From NCBI RefSeq assembly GCF_027925525.1, contig NZ_BSDJ01000009.1, positions 186,001 through 250,000 of the forward strand: a stretch of DNA of 64,000 nt, written 5' to 3'. The notes below the pieces were generated by a model. It was given only the letters and a program-made list of their open reading frames with translations, had not been told where the DNA came from and did no database searches. This document shows, piece by piece, positions 1 through 9,179 of this stretch. Positions within the stretch are counted from its first letter, which is position 1. Each line of letters begins with the position of its first letter. The DNA comes from Paenibacillus tyrphae. Lineage in GTDB: Bacteria; Bacillota; Bacilli; Paenibacillales; NBRC-103111. A program made the position numbers and the translations under genes.

Positions 1-347
1 AGCATCAAGCCGGGAGGCATCCGGTGCAGCTTGCCGCCGGACAAAATATACGTTTTCCGGGAGTCCGGATTCATGCCGGTCAATTGATCCTCTAAGCCTA
101 ATTCGCGAGTCAGCTCGACCATTGGAAGCTTGCGGGCCAGGAACGAATCCGGCCCCTTCTCAATGACGAACCCGTCGCGCTTCAGCGTTTGAATTTTGCC
201 CCCGAACGAATCGCTCTTGTCCATGATGGTAATTTTCAACGGGGCAGCGGACGTCTCGATGCTTTGCTTTAAGTAAAAAGCGGCGCTCAAGCCCGTGATC
301 CCGCCGCCAATAATCACCACATGTTTCGGACTTCGGTTCTCCTCCAT
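1..347 (-). CDS. hemY: Protoporphyrinogen/coproporphyrinogen oxidase HemY (N-terminal part, cut by window edge)
   Basis: FAD-dependent oxidase of the late heme pathway; in Bacillota the substrate is coproporphyrinogen III (CgoX type). About 115 N-terminal residues are visible. They open with MEENRSPKHVVIIGGGITGL, a Rossmann dinucleotide-binding GxGxxG motif, and continue with DKSDSFGGKIQT and EKGPDSFL, both typical of the protoporphyrinogen oxidase family. The ATG lies 4 nt after the hemH stop, so the gene is the last visible member of a hemE-hemH-hemY operon, the order known from B. subtilis. The remainder lies outside the window. Confidence 0.93.
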   Translation of the reverse strand, partial: MEENRSPKHVVIIGGGITGLSAAFYLKQSIETSAAPLKITIMDKSDSFGGKIQTLKRDGFVIEKGPDSFLARKLPMVELTRELGLEDQLTGMNPDSRKTYILSGGKLHRMPPGLM

Positions 348-351
348 CGTA

Positions 352-1296
352 TCAATCCCTCTCGGTCTGTGTATAGACGACGTCGCTCAACGTTTCCATA
401 TACAGCGGATCGGTATTGAGCGAGCGGGTGCGTTCCAGCCGCAGTCCGAGCTCCCGTGCCGTCTTCTGCGCTTCAATATCGAGATCGTACAGCACTTCCA
501 GATGATCGGATACAAACCCGATCGGACAAATCAGCACATGCTCCGCCTGCTTCTCTGTTTTCACGGTGTGCAGGACGTCGAGAATATCGGGCCCAAGCCA
601 AGGCACGCCGGTCTGTCCGGCGCTCTGCCATCCAAATTGCCAATGGGTAATGCCGCATCGCTCGGCTATCGCTTTGGACGTTTCCAATAGCTGATCAGGG
701 TACGGGTCTTTCATTTCTAGAATTTTTTCAGGCAGGCTGTGCGCGGTAAAAATCACTTTGACATCGTCCTTCGCCACGCCCTCGAATCGGTTCAAACCTT
801 CCTCCACCCGCTGCACAAGCGCTTCGATCAGCGCCGGATGAAGGTGATAGCTCTTCACAAAACGCATCGAAAGCCCAAGCGAATCCGCCTTCTCTTGGGC
901 GCGCTTGATGTAGCCGCCTACGCTCATGACCGAATAATGCGGTGCCAGGACGACCCCAACGGCTTCCGTTATCCCATCCTGCACCATCCGCTCCACACCG
1001 TCCTCAATGAACGGAGACGCATGCTTCAGTCCTTGATAGCATACGAACGTCGTATCCGGGTATTTCTCGTTTAGCCGGGCTTCCAGCCCTTGCACCTGCT
1101 TATCCGTATTTTCCCGAAGCGGGAAAAAGCCTCCTACAATCGCTTCGTAACGATCCGTCAAATCCTTAAGCTGCTCTGGAGTCGGAGGATTCCCGCGACG
1201 AATATGCGTATAATAAGCTTCCACTTGATCGAGGCTTTCCGGCGTTCCGTAAGACATGACCAGAACACCGATCCGTTTTTGCTGCGTAACGCTCAT
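352..1296 (-). CDS. hemH: Ferrochelatase HemH (coproporphyrin ferrochelatase type)
   Basis: Inserts Fe2+ into the porphyrin ring; in Gram-positive bacteria the substrate is coproporphyrin III (CpfC). The protein has 314 residues, the length of the soluble monomeric Bacillus enzyme. It starts near GVLVMSYGTPESLDQ, carries the catalytic histidine region VIFTAHSLPEKI and the GFVSDHLEVLYDLD segment typical of the family. I chose the ATG at 1296, 1 nt after the hemE stop and about 12 nt after an AGGAAA element; a GTG three codons upstream is possible. Translation is probably coupled to hemE. Confidence 0.96.
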   Translation of the reverse strand: MSVTQQKRIGVLVMSYGTPESLDQVEAYYTHIRRGNPPTPEQLKDLTDRYEAIVGGFFPLRENTDKQVQGLEARLNEKYPDTTFVCYQGLKHASPFIEDGVERMVQDGITEAVGVVLAPHYSVMSVGGYIKRAQEKADSLGLSMRFVKSYHLHPALIEALVQRVEEGLNRFEGVAKDDVKVIFTAHSLPEKILEMKDPYPDQLLETSKAIAERCGITHWQFGWQSAGQTGVPWLGPDILDVLHTVKTEKQAEHVLICPIGFVSDHLEVLYDLDIEAQKTARELGLRLERTRSLNTDPLYMETLSDVVYTQTERD

Positions 1297-1297
1297 G

Positions 1298-2371
1298 CTA
1301 TACACCGCTTTCCTGTCTCGTCCAGCCTTGCGCTTTCAGAGCTTGACGAGAATAGTCGTGAATGAAATCCGTCAGTTCTTTCAGCTTCTCCAGCGACGCT
1401 TCCGGGAACAGTCCGTGACCCAGATTGAAAATATAGCCCGGTTCCTGGATGCCCTCGTCGATAATCGCCTTGGCTTGCGCCTGAATGACCGACATCGGAG
1501 CGGTCAATACGTACGGATCGAGATTGCCCTGCACCGCATAGAACGAGCCCACTCTTCTACGGCCCTCCGAGATCGACACGCGCCAATCGAGACCGATGAC
1601 ATCGGCATCAATGCCTTGCAGATAAGGCAGCAATTCACCTGAGCTGACGCCTGGGAAATAAATTTTCGGCTGCTCCAAATGCTTCAGCTCCGCAAAAATA
1701 CGGCGGATCGTCGGCAAAACATACGTTTTAAAATCAACGGGGGACAACGCGCCGACCCAGCTGTCGAAAAGCTGCACCGCTTTCGCTCCTGCCGCAATCT
1801 GCGCTTTCAGATAAGCGATCACCATATCGCCAAGCTTATCCATCAGCTTGAACCATACCTCCGGCTCCCCGTACATTAATCCTTTCGTGCGGATATAGCT
1901 TTTGGACGGCCTGCCTTCGATCAGGTAGCTTGCGATCGTAAACGGCGCGCCGGCAAACGTAATCAGCGGCACCTTCAGCTCGGCCGCCAACATCTCAATC
2001 GTCCGCAAAATATGAGGCAAATCCTGCTCCACCTGGATCGGCTTCAGCTTGTTCACGTCCGCCGCCGAGCGGATCGGGTTGTCGATGACCGGACCGACAT
2101 TTTTGACGATATCAAAATCAATGCCGATGGAAGCGACCGGATTCATAATGTCCGAATATAAAATCGCCGCATCTACGCCCAGCTTTTTGACCGGCATCAA
2201 GGTGACCTGGGCCGCCAGCTCCGGCTGCTTGCAAATTTCCAGCAGGCTGTATTTCTCTTTAATTTTCCGGTATTCGGGGTCGTAACGGCCGGCTTGACGC
2301 ATATACCATACGGGCAGCGTTTCGACAGGCTGTTTGCGACAGGCGCGAATAAACGTATCGTTATAACTCAT
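1298..2371 (-). CDS. hemE: Uroporphyrinogen decarboxylase HemE
   Basis: Decarboxylates the four acetate side chains of uroporphyrinogen III to give coproporphyrinogen III; cytosolic. The 357-residue protein shows the N-terminal signature PVWYMRQAGRYDPEYR and the second family signature around ITFAGAPFTIASYLIEG, with LGHGLFPEA near the end. The ATG at 2371 is preceded by AGAGGA at 7 nt, better than an in-frame start ten codons upstream. First gene of the hemE-hemH-hemY unit; a hairpin terminator at 2493-2539 separates it from hemB. Confidence 0.97.
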   Translation of the reverse strand: MSYNDTFIRACRKQPVETLPVWYMRQAGRYDPEYRKIKEKYSLLEICKQPELAAQVTLMPVKKLGVDAAILYSDIMNPVASIGIDFDIVKNVGPVIDNPIRSAADVNKLKPIQVEQDLPHILRTIEMLAAELKVPLITFAGAPFTIASYLIEGRPSKSYIRTKGLMYGEPEVWFKLMDKLGDMVIAYLKAQIAAGAKAVQLFDSWVGALSPVDFKTYVLPTIRRIFAELKHLEQPKIYFPGVSSGELLPYLQGIDADVIGLDWRVSISEGRRRVGSFYAVQGNLDPYVLTAPMSVIQAQAKAIIDEGIQEPGYIFNLGHGLFPEASLEKLKELTDFIHDYSRQALKAQGWTRQESGV

Positions 2372-2492
2372 TGGTGCATCCTCTTTTCCGTAAACTCCCA
2401 TAGTCTACTTCCCATTATGCCCTATTTGAAACCAGGTAACAACGTGTGTCAGGCTACAGTTTCCGACAAAAGTTTGACAGTGCCGCTATGCA

Positions 2493-2539
2493 AAAGACCG
2501 CTCCGCTCCGGGAGAAACGCCGGATAGCGGAACGGTCTT
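2493..2539 (-). terminator. Hairpin terminator after hemB
   Basis: The 14-nt arms AAGACCGCTCCGCT (2493-2506) and AGCGGAACGGTCTT (2526-2539) pair with one G-U. On the minus strand the stem is followed by a short T run. It closes the hemA-to-hemB operon just upstream of hemE. Confidence 0.75.
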
Positions 2540-2566
2540 CTTCATCATCGCGTATCGTGGCGGCAG

Positions 2567-3559
2567 TTAGTTTCGGAGCCAGCGAGCGATATCTTTGGCA
2601 AAATAAGTAATGATCATGTCGGCGCCGGCCCGCTTAAATCCGGTCATCGTCTCCATAACGATCGATTTCTCGTCGACCCAGCCCTGCATGGCGGCAGCTT
2701 TCACCAAGGAATATTCCCCGCTCACATTATAAACCACGAGCGGCAAATTGAACTTTTCGCGGAGCGCGCGAACGACGTCCATATACGCCAGAGCCGGCTT
2801 GACCATCAGCATATCCGCGCCTTCGGCTACGTCGGATTCCGCTTCGCGCAGCGCTTCCCGGACGTTGGCCGGGTCCATTTGGTACGTTTTGCGGTCGCCG
2901 AACTGCGGCGTGGAATGTGCCGCTTCGCGGAACGGACCGTAGAACGACGAAGCGTACTTCACGGAGTACGACATGATCGGCACCTGCTCGTAGCCGGCTT
3001 CGTCAAGTCCTTGACGGATCGCATAAACGAAGCCGTCCATCATGTTCGACGGCGCGATAATGTCGGCGCCGGCTTCCGCCTGCGAAACCGCTGTTTTGAC
3101 CAGCAGTTCCAGCGACGCGTCGTTCAGCACCTCGGCGCGGCCTTTCGCCTCGTCGTAATGTACGACGCCGCAGTGGCCGTGATCCGTGAACTGGCATAGG
3201 CAAGTATCGGCAACAATAAGCAGCTCCGGAGCCCATGTTTTGATTAAGCGCGACGCTTGTTGAACAATCCCGTTCGGATCGTAGGCCGAGCTGGCATGCG
3301 CGTCTTTCTCGTGCGGAACGCCGAAGAGCACAATGGCCGGCAAGCCCAGCTCAACGATTTCGCAGATTTCCTCTTCAAGCCGATCCAGCGAGAAATGGTA
3401 GACGCCCGGCATCGAGCTGATTTCTTCTTTAATATTCGTTCCGTGCGTCACAAATATCGGATAGAGCAAGTCGTCCAGCGTAACGGTATGCTCCCGTACC
3501 ATATTCCGAAGCGCAGCCGAGCTGCGCAAACGCCGGTTTCGAACAAGTGGAAAACTCAT
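2567..3559 (-). CDS. hemB: Porphobilinogen synthase (delta-aminolevulinate dehydratase) HemB
   Basis: Condenses two 5-aminolevulinate molecules to porphobilinogen. The 330 residues match the family length. Visible are the cysteine-rich metal site [14 protein letters not shown], which suggests a zinc-type enzyme, the Schiff-base lysine regions [15 protein letters not shown] and [10 protein letters not shown], and the C-terminal [11 protein letters not shown]. The ATG is 3 nt after the cobA/hemD stop and its ribosome site GGAGGAGGA lies inside that gene, so the two are translationally coupled. Last gene of the hemA operon; no hemL follows, unlike in B. subtilis. Confidence 0.97.
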   Translation of the reverse strand: MSFPLVRNRRLRSSAALRNMVREHTVTLDDLLYPIFVTHGTNIKEEISSMPGVYHFSLDRLEEEICEIVELGLPAIVLFGVPHEKDAHASSAYDPNGIVQQASRLIKTWAPELLIVADTCLCQFTDHGHCGVVHYDEAKGRAEVLNDASLELLVKTAVSQAEAGADIIAPSNMMDGFVYAIRQGLDEAGYEQVPIMSYSVKYASSFYGPFREAAHSTPQFGDRKTYQMDPANVREALREAESDVAEGADMLMVKPALAYMDVVRALREKFNLPLVVYNVSGEYSLVKAAAMQGWVDEKSIVMETMTGFKRAGADMIITYFAKDIARWLRN

Positions 3560-3562
3560 GGT

Positions 3563-5098
3563 TTATTCCTCCTCCTTGTATAAGCACTGAACCAGGGAAG
3601 CAACGGTCGCTTCCTTGGCCAAATAATCGACCTGAAGTCCCGCTTCCTGCGCGGTAGCCGCCGTTCTCGGACCGATACAAGCGATCTTGCACCCTTGCAG
3701 CAGCTTGAGCGGCTCCGTCTCGCCAAGCTCTTGCAGAGCGCGCAACAGATTCGTAACCGTCGACGAGCTGGTAAACGTAACGATGTGAAGCATTTTTTGC
3801 TTCAGCAGCTCGATAATCTCGGAGCCGCCATCGGTGTCCAGCACCGTTTCGTAGATATCGATTTTGGTTACGTTCAAGCCGCGCTCCCGCAATTGTTCGG
3901 GCAAGTACGCTCTGGCGATATCCGCCGTCGCAAGCAGCACGTTCTGCCCTGGACGTAGCTCAGGAGCGATGGCATCCAGCAAAGCGTCCCCGTCGAATTC
4001 CGAAGGGACGACCTCCGCGAGCAGTCCGTACTGCGCCAAGGCAGCCGCCGTCTTCGGACCGACCGCCGCCAAGCGGGCATTTCCCAATGCCCGAATGTCA
4101 AGCCGCAGCTCCCGCAGACGCTCCATAAAAAATTCGACGCCGTTCGCACTTGTGAACAGGACCCAATCAAAGGTAGAAAGGCGTTTTAACGCCTCGTCCC
4201 GCGCCGCTTGCGCTTCCGGACGGGAAGGCGGCCGGGTGCGGATCACCGGAAATTCCACGGCTTCCCCGCCAAGCTCGTCGATTTGCGAGGACAGCTCGCT
4301 CGCCTGACTGCGTGCGCGGGTAACCAGAATACGCCGGCCGAACAAAGGCTTGGTCTCAAACCAGGCCAGCTTATCGCGCAGCTTGACCACTTCGCCGACA
4401 ATGGTGACGGCCGGGGATTGGAAACCTGCCGCTCTTACCTTGTCGACAATATCCGTTAACGTACCCGCCAGCGTCTCCTGCTCCATCCAAGTGCCCCACC
4501 GGATTAGAGCGACCGGCGTTTGCGGCGATTTTCCTCCGCGGATCAGCTCCGTGCAGATTTGCTCCAGATTGGCGACACCCATCAAAAAGATCAACGTGCC
4601 GGAGGCTTGCGCCAAGTTATCCCAATTCACTTGGGAGTACGTTTTATTCTTATATTCATGACCGGTTACGATCGAAAAGGACGAAGTAAAATCACGGTGC
4701 GTCACCGGGATGCCTGCATAAGCGGGGACGGCGATCGCGGACGTGATGCCGGGCACGATCTCAAAGCGGATTCCGTGCTCCGCGAGCAGCTCCGCTTCTT
4801 CGCCTACGCGCCCGAATACGCTCGGATCTCCGCCCTTGAGCCGGGTCACCGTTTTTCCTTGCAGCGCCAAATCGACGAGCAGGCGGCTGATCTCTTCCTG
4901 CTTCATCATATGTTTGTCCGGCAGCTTGCCGACAAAAATTTTCTCCGCCCCAGCTGTCATATGTTTGAGCAGACGGGGGCTGGCCAACCGGTCATAGACA
5001 ACTACGTCGGCCCGCTGAATCGCTTCTAAGCCTCGCAGCGTAATCAGCTTCGGATCTCCCGGTCCGGCACCGACAAGATAAACGACACCCTTGTTCAC
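3563..5098 (-). CDS. cobA-hemD: Fused uroporphyrinogen-III C-methyltransferase / uroporphyrinogen-III synthase (CobA-HemD)
   Basis: A 511-residue two-domain protein. Residues 1 to about 245 are the SAM-dependent methyltransferase domain making precorrin-2: it opens with GAGPGDPKLITLRGLEAI and contains RLKGGDPSVFGR and the GIPVTHRD segment. Residues from about 255 (RRILVTRARSQASELSSQI) to the end form the HemD domain that closes the tetrapyrrole ring. The fusion thus makes uroporphyrinogen III and diverts part of it to siroheme, which fits the Met8-like gene upstream. The start is GTG with AGGGGAG about 8 nt upstream. Such fusions are common in Paenibacillaceae and clostridia. Confidence 0.95.
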   Translation of the reverse strand: MNKGVVYLVGAGPGDPKLITLRGLEAIQRADVVVYDRLASPRLLKHMTAGAEKIFVGKLPDKHMMKQEEISRLLVDLALQGKTVTRLKGGDPSVFGRVGEEAELLAEHGIRFEIVPGITSAIAVPAYAGIPVTHRDFTSSFSIVTGHEYKNKTYSQVNWDNLAQASGTLIFLMGVANLEQICTELIRGGKSPQTPVALIRWGTWMEQETLAGTLTDIVDKVRAAGFQSPAVTIVGEVVKLRDKLAWFETKPLFGRRILVTRARSQASELSSQIDELGGEAVEFPVIRTRPPSRPEAQAARDEALKRLSTFDWVLFTSANGVEFFMERLRELRLDIRALGNARLAAVGPKTAAALAQYGLLAEVVPSEFDGDALLDAIAPELRPGQNVLLATADIARAYLPEQLRERGLNVTKIDIYETVLDTDGGSEIIELLKQKMLHIVTFTSSSTVTNLLRALQELGETEPLKLLQGCKIACIGPRTAATAQEAGLQVDYLAKEATVASLVQCLYKEEE

Positions 5099-5111
5099 AA
5101 CCGCTTCTCCC

Positions 5112-6047
5112 CTATTCTTCAGCTAATGCAAGCAGTTCGGCAGCACCTTTGGCGATCAAAGCTTCCGCCAGCCGCAGCCCCAATTGCTGCGGATCGTCTC
5201 CGGCCATCGTCTCTTTCAGCACCCGCTTGCCGTCTGGCGATCCGACCATACCGGTCAGCACAATAGACGGGCCGCTTCCTTCCGTCAAATGCGCGTGAGC
5301 GCCGATCGGCACTTGGCAGCCGCCGTTCAAACGGCCCAGGAAGCTGCGCTCCGCGGCAACGGCAACCGCCGTCTGTTCGTGCTTGTACTTGGACAACAAG
5401 TCGAGCACGAACTCGTTATCGCCGCGGCATTCGATGCATAAGGCGCCTTGTCCTACCGCCGGCAGGCACAGCTCCGGCGGCAGGTAAGCGCTGATGCGGT
5501 CCTGCCAACCGATCCTGTGCAGTCCGGCGGCGGCAAGCAGGATCGCATCGAAGCCTTCCGTTTCCAGCTTGCGCAGCCGCGAGTCGATATTGCCGCGGAT
5601 CGACTCAATATGCAAGTCGGGGCGGTAATGCTGCAGTTGGGAAGCCCGGCGCAGGCTGCTTGTTCCGACCTTGGCGCCCTGAGGCAAGTCGTCGAGCCCA
5701 CGGCCGTCCCGCGTGATCAAGCAGTCGCGCGGATCTTCCCGCAGAGGTACGGCGCCGACTACAAGTCCCTCAGGTAGTTCGAAGGGCATATCCTTCATGC
5801 TGTGTACCGCAAGATCGATTTCGCCGTCAAGCAGCGCTTGCTCGATTTCTTTCACGAACAGGCCTTTGCCGCCGACTTTCGAAAGCGTGACGTCCAGAAT
5901 GCGGTCGCCCTTGGTGACGATTTTTTTCAGCTCGAATTCGGCTTCGATGCCGTGCTGCTTGCAAAGCTCGCGCAGGTGATCGATCACCTGTCCGGTTTGC
6001 GTCAAAGCAAGCGCGCTTTGTCTTGTGCCTACTACGATGGTACGCAT
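5112..6047 (-). CDS. hemC: Hydroxymethylbilane synthase (porphobilinogen deaminase) HemC
   Basis: Polymerises four porphobilinogens into hydroxymethylbilane. The 311-residue protein begins [16 protein letters not shown], contains the conserved KDMPFELP and [12 protein letters not shown] segments, and the cofactor-binding cysteine in [16 protein letters not shown] that holds the dipyrromethane. I took the ATG at 6047 as start because the homology begins there; the AGGGG upstream is about 12 nt away, so a TTG slightly upstream cannot be excluded. Lies 13 nt before cobA/hemD. Confidence 0.96.
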   Translation of the reverse strand: MRTIVVGTRQSALALTQTGQVIDHLRELCKQHGIEAEFELKKIVTKGDRILDVTLSKVGGKGLFVKEIEQALLDGEIDLAVHSMKDMPFELPEGLVVGAVPLREDPRDCLITRDGRGLDDLPQGAKVGTSSLRRASQLQHYRPDLHIESIRGNIDSRLRKLETEGFDAILLAAAGLHRIGWQDRISAYLPPELCLPAVGQGALCIECRGDNEFVLDLLSKYKHEQTAVAVAAERSFLGRLNGGCQVPIGAHAHLTEGSGPSIVLTGMVGSPDGKRVLKETMAGDDPQQLGLRLAEALIAKGAAELLALAEE

Positions 6048-6116
6048 GCGTGAAGTCAACCCCTTATCTTCTCCCTGCAAAATCGGAAGCGCTGTATTCG
6101 CTATGTACTACTTTTC

Positions 6117-6878
6117 TCATTCATATCCCAATTGCCGTGCATATACACGCAACCAGTCGCCAGTCGCTTCAATGCCTCCCGGCGTCGGATCTTGCAGCAC
6201 TCTGTGCGCCAGCTCGGCGCGCAGCTCCGCCGGATCGGTCCGGCCGCTTCGCAGCAGCGGCAGCAGCTCCCACTCCAGCATGCCGCGGAACAGCTCCTGC
6301 CGCTGACCCGTTTCCGGGACGGTCTGCTGTACGATACCGCGCAGTTCGTGGAGCAGCTCTACATACGGCGCATACTCTTCGCCGAACACTTCCTCCAGCC
6401 TGCGGCGCAGCGTCGCGGCCAGACCAGGGCTGGCGCCTGCGGTGGACACCGCGAGCGTCAACCGTCCCCGCCGGACCGCAGCCGGGACGAGAAAACCGCC
6501 GCCAGCCCCTTCGTCGGCGGCGTTCGCGAACTTGCCGAGCGCCTCGGCCTCGGCGCAGACTTGCGCGTTCACCGACGCATCGTCGGTGGCCGCGAACACC
6601 AGCCGCGCCTCGGCCAGCGCGGGCAGGCCGGGCGCGTACCGCTCGCGCAGCGCGCGTACCGCGCCCGAGGCCGCCCACGCTTCCAGCTGCGGCGTAAAAA
6701 CGGGGCTCACGACGGTGACGTGAGCCCCCGCCTCGAGGAGCGCGCGTGCCTTGCGCTCCGCTACCCGGCCGCCGCCGATAACGGCGCATGGCCGCCCTTC
6801 AAGATCGAGCATAGCGGGATAGTAGGATTTGACGCCGGGGGACGGCCCCGGGAGCCTTCCTTCGCCAGCTTTCGTCAT
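6117..6878 (-). CDS. Precorrin-2 dehydrogenase / sirohydrochlorin ferrochelatase-like protein (Met8/CysG-N type)
   Basis: NAD-dependent oxidation of precorrin-2 to sirohydrochlorin, possibly with iron insertion, for siroheme. The 253 residues begin with a short proline/glycine-rich lead, then YYPAMLDLEGRPCAVIGGG, a Rossmann GGGRVAERKA motif, FAATDDASVN and STAGASPGLAATLRRRLE, the Met8/CysG dimerisation and active-site region. It is GC-rich even for this window. It sits between hemX and hemC, consistent with sharing precorrin-2 made by the CobA domain downstream. Whether it also has ferrochelatase activity cannot be seen. Confidence 0.9.
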   Translation of the reverse strand: MTKAGEGRLPGPSPGVKSYYPAMLDLEGRPCAVIGGGRVAERKARALLEAGAHVTVVSPVFTPQLEAWAASGAVRALRERYAPGLPALAEARLVFAATDDASVNAQVCAEAEALGKFANAADEGAGGGFLVPAAVRRGRLTLAVSTAGASPGLAATLRRRLEEVFGEEYAPYVELLHELRGIVQQTVPETGQRQELFRGMLEWELLPLLRSGRTDPAELRAELAHRVLQDPTPGGIEATGDWLRVYARQLGYE

Positions 6879-6892
6879 TTCCTACGCCCCCT

Positions 6893-7717
6893 TTAGGACC
6901 ATTGGTGAAAGTTCGAATATTGATTAGCCAACAAAAAGTTAAGCAGCGTAATGATAAACGCGGCCAAATTCCACAACGCCAGTCGGTTGCCTGCCGCTTT
7001 CATCACCAACCGTTGAAACAAATAAAAAATATAAGCCAACAGCACGAACCAGGAATTCAGCACCTTCGGATCGAAAAACAGCATCAAATCGCCCTCAAGC
7101 GCGATCCAGACGATTCCAAGCGACAGCGTAAGCAGCAGAAGCGGAGCTCCGATAACTACGGAAACAAACGCGTAACGGTCCGTATTCTCCAAGCTCGGCA
7201 GACGCAGCATTTGCTGTGACCACTGCTTCTCCTTCAGCTTGCGGTGCAGGAACAAGTACATTCCGGAAAAAATAGCGGATACGACGAATGCGACATAGCC
7301 GGAAATCGCGAACGTAATATGAATGAACAGCAGCTCATCGTTAATGTTCCAATGCGCCAAGGTTGGCGCCAGCCCCGGCCGGCTGAAAACGTTAAGCGCA
7401 AATGTCGCGAATCCGAACACGTTGACCAAAAACACAAACAGCTCGATCCGGAAAAACCGGTTCACGATCAGCGAGACGGTCACAAGCAGCCAAGATAAAA
7501 TAAAAAGCGTTTCGAACATGGAAAACGCCGACAGCTTGCCGTGCGTGACCAAGCTGTAAATTAAGTAGGCGGTTTGCAGTACCCATACAAAAGAAAGCAA
7601 CCCTGTCCCCATCCGCTTTGCACTTCGGTTCGGACCGACAAAGTCCGAGAAGTAAAACAGGAGGCTCAGGGCATAAATATATAAAATGACATCGTACAAC
7701 CAGGTTTGAGTGACCAT
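6893..7717 (-). CDS. hemX: HemX-type membrane protein (CcsA/cytochrome c assembly family)
   Basis: A 274-residue integral membrane protein with about eight hydrophobic segments, related to CcsA/CcmC heme-handling proteins. In B. subtilis HemX is encoded directly after hemA and negatively affects the amount of HemA. Here it keeps that position, 15 nt after hemA, with AAAGGA before the ATG. The tryptophan-rich WD motif of CcsA is not evident, as expected for HemX. Family assignment rests on hydropathy, position and segments such as FSMFETLFILSW and HITFAISGYVAF. Confidence 0.88.
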   Translation of the reverse strand: MVTQTWLYDVILYIYALSLLFYFSDFVGPNRSAKRMGTGLLSFVWVLQTAYLIYSLVTHGKLSAFSMFETLFILSWLLVTVSLIVNRFFRIELFVFLVNVFGFATFALNVFSRPGLAPTLAHWNINDELLFIHITFAISGYVAFVVSAIFSGMYLFLHRKLKEKQWSQQMLRLPSLENTDRYAFVSVVIGAPLLLLTLSLGIVWIALEGDLMLFFDPKVLNSWFVLLAYIFYLFQRLVMKAAGNRLALWNLAAFIITLLNFLLANQYSNFHQWS

Positions 7718-7732
7718 GCTGTTCCTTTCCGG

Positions 7733-9136
7733 TCAAGCTTTGGCCAGAACGTCAAGCGCTTCGGCAGGCGCCGCGGCCCGCACTTTGGATAGCAGTTCTT
7801 CCTTGATCCGATCCTGCGCCGCCTCCGCCTCCTGCTTCCGTACCGCCTGCTCCACCCGTTTTTGCTCAGCCAAAGGCTCTTCCAAAGCAAAAATTTTCGT
7901 GAACATGTCCAGCGCGTCATCCCCGTGACGCTCGGCAGCCATTTCTTTAATGCGGACAATGGGATCGCGCAGCATCTGATTGACGATGCTTTTCGTTAAT
8001 TTGCGAATGACCTTTAATTCGTGTTCATCCAAATCCGGCAGCTTCTTCATCAAGCTGTCCATCGTTTCCTCGTGAATCGTGGCCGCTTTGGTCTGCAGCG
8101 CTTGAATAACCGGGCTGACACCCAGCGTTTTCGTCCACTGCTCGAAGGCTGCCAATTCCTCACGGATCATTTTCTCAATCTGCACCGCAGCTTTACGCCT
8201 CTCTTCCAAATGAGAGTTCACGAGCGATTGAAGATTGTCGATATCGTATAAAAAGACGTTCGGCATCTCGCCAAGCCGCGGATCGAGGTCTCTCGGAACC
8301 GCGATATCGATCATGAACAGCGGTCGCGAACGGCGCCGCTGCAAAATACAGGACACCTGCTCGGCCGTCAGCACGTAACCGGCGGCTCCGGTAGAGCTGA
8401 TCACAATGTCAGCTTCTTCCAGGTGCGCCATCAACCGGTCCATCGTGCTTGCCACGCCCCGGAACTTGTCCGCCAGCTCTTGCGCCCGGCTGAGCGTCCG
8501 GTTCACGACGGTCACTTTGTCGGCTCCGTTCGCGTACAGGTGCTTGACGGTCAGCTCGCTCATTTTACCCGCGCCGATAATCAGCACTTTCTTATGCGCG
8601 TAGCTGCCGAAGATACGCTTGCCCAGCTCGACAGCCGCATAGCTGACAGACACCGGATTTTCCCCGATGCCGGTCTCGAAATGGGCCCGTTTGGCCATCG
8701 TTACGGCTTGCTTGAACAAAGTGTTGAACAAAACGCCGGTCGTTTTCTCACGCTGAGCCAACAGGAACGCGTCCCGAACCTGCCCCAAAATTTGCGTCTC
8801 GCCGATGACCATGGAATCGAGACCGCTCGTTACGCGGAATAAATGCTCGATCGCCTTCTCGTTCTCGTAAACGTACAAATGCTCCTGAAACTCTCCGCGC
8901 GGTACGCCGAACCATTTCTCAATGAAGCCCCGCAAATAATGGGCACAGGGCTGGCGGTCGACCGCCACGTACAATTCCGTCCGGTTGCAGGTGCCCACGA
9001 CGACGCACTCCATGACGCTCTTCGTTTCCTTGAGCTCCTTCAGCGCCAGCGGCAAATCCCCTTCGGCGAATGCAAATTTTTCTCTGATGGACACCGGTGC
9101 TGTGCGATAATTTAAACCCGCCACGACGATATGCAT
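7733..9136 (-). CDS. hemA: Glutamyl-tRNA reductase HemA
   Basis: First committed step of C5-pathway tetrapyrrole synthesis: reduces glutamyl-tRNA to glutamate-1-semialdehyde using NADPH. 467 residues. The N-terminal catalytic domain holds the active-site cysteine in VVGTCNRTELYV; the NADPH domain has LIIGAGKMSELTVKHL; the C-terminal part is helical dimerisation sequence ending in a charged extension. The ATG at 9136 is preceded by AGGTG at 6 nt within a GAGGAGGCAGGTG stretch; an in-frame start 11 codons upstream is less likely. Leads the operon to hemB. Confidence 0.97.
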   Translation of the reverse strand: MHIVVAGLNYRTAPVSIREKFAFAEGDLPLALKELKETKSVMECVVVGTCNRTELYVAVDRQPCAHYLRGFIEKWFGVPRGEFQEHLYVYENEKAIEHLFRVTSGLDSMVIGETQILGQVRDAFLLAQREKTTGVLFNTLFKQAVTMAKRAHFETGIGENPVSVSYAAVELGKRIFGSYAHKKVLIIGAGKMSELTVKHLYANGADKVTVVNRTLSRAQELADKFRGVASTMDRLMAHLEEADIVISSTGAAGYVLTAEQVSCILQRRRSRPLFMIDIAVPRDLDPRLGEMPNVFLYDIDNLQSLVNSHLEERRKAAVQIEKMIREELAAFEQWTKTLGVSPVIQALQTKAATIHEETMDSLMKKLPDLDEHELKVIRKLTKSIVNQMLRDPIVRIKEMAAERHGDDALDMFTKIFALEEPLAEQKRVEQAVRKQEAEAAQDRIKEELLSKVRAAAPAEALDVLAKA

Positions 9137-9172
9137 CTGGTTCACCTGCCTCCTCCTCGTAAAAGTCAATTT

Positions 9173-9178
9173 ATTATA
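9173..9178 (-). promoter_or_regulatory. Extended -10 promoter element of hemA
   Basis: On the minus strand TGATATAAT forms an extended -10 (TG-N-TATAAT) about 37 nt before the hemA ATG. A clear -35 is not visible. If used, transcription starts downstream of the hairpin-rich region at 9311-9546, which would then not be part of the hemA leader. Confidence 0.55.
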
Positions 9179-9179
9179 T

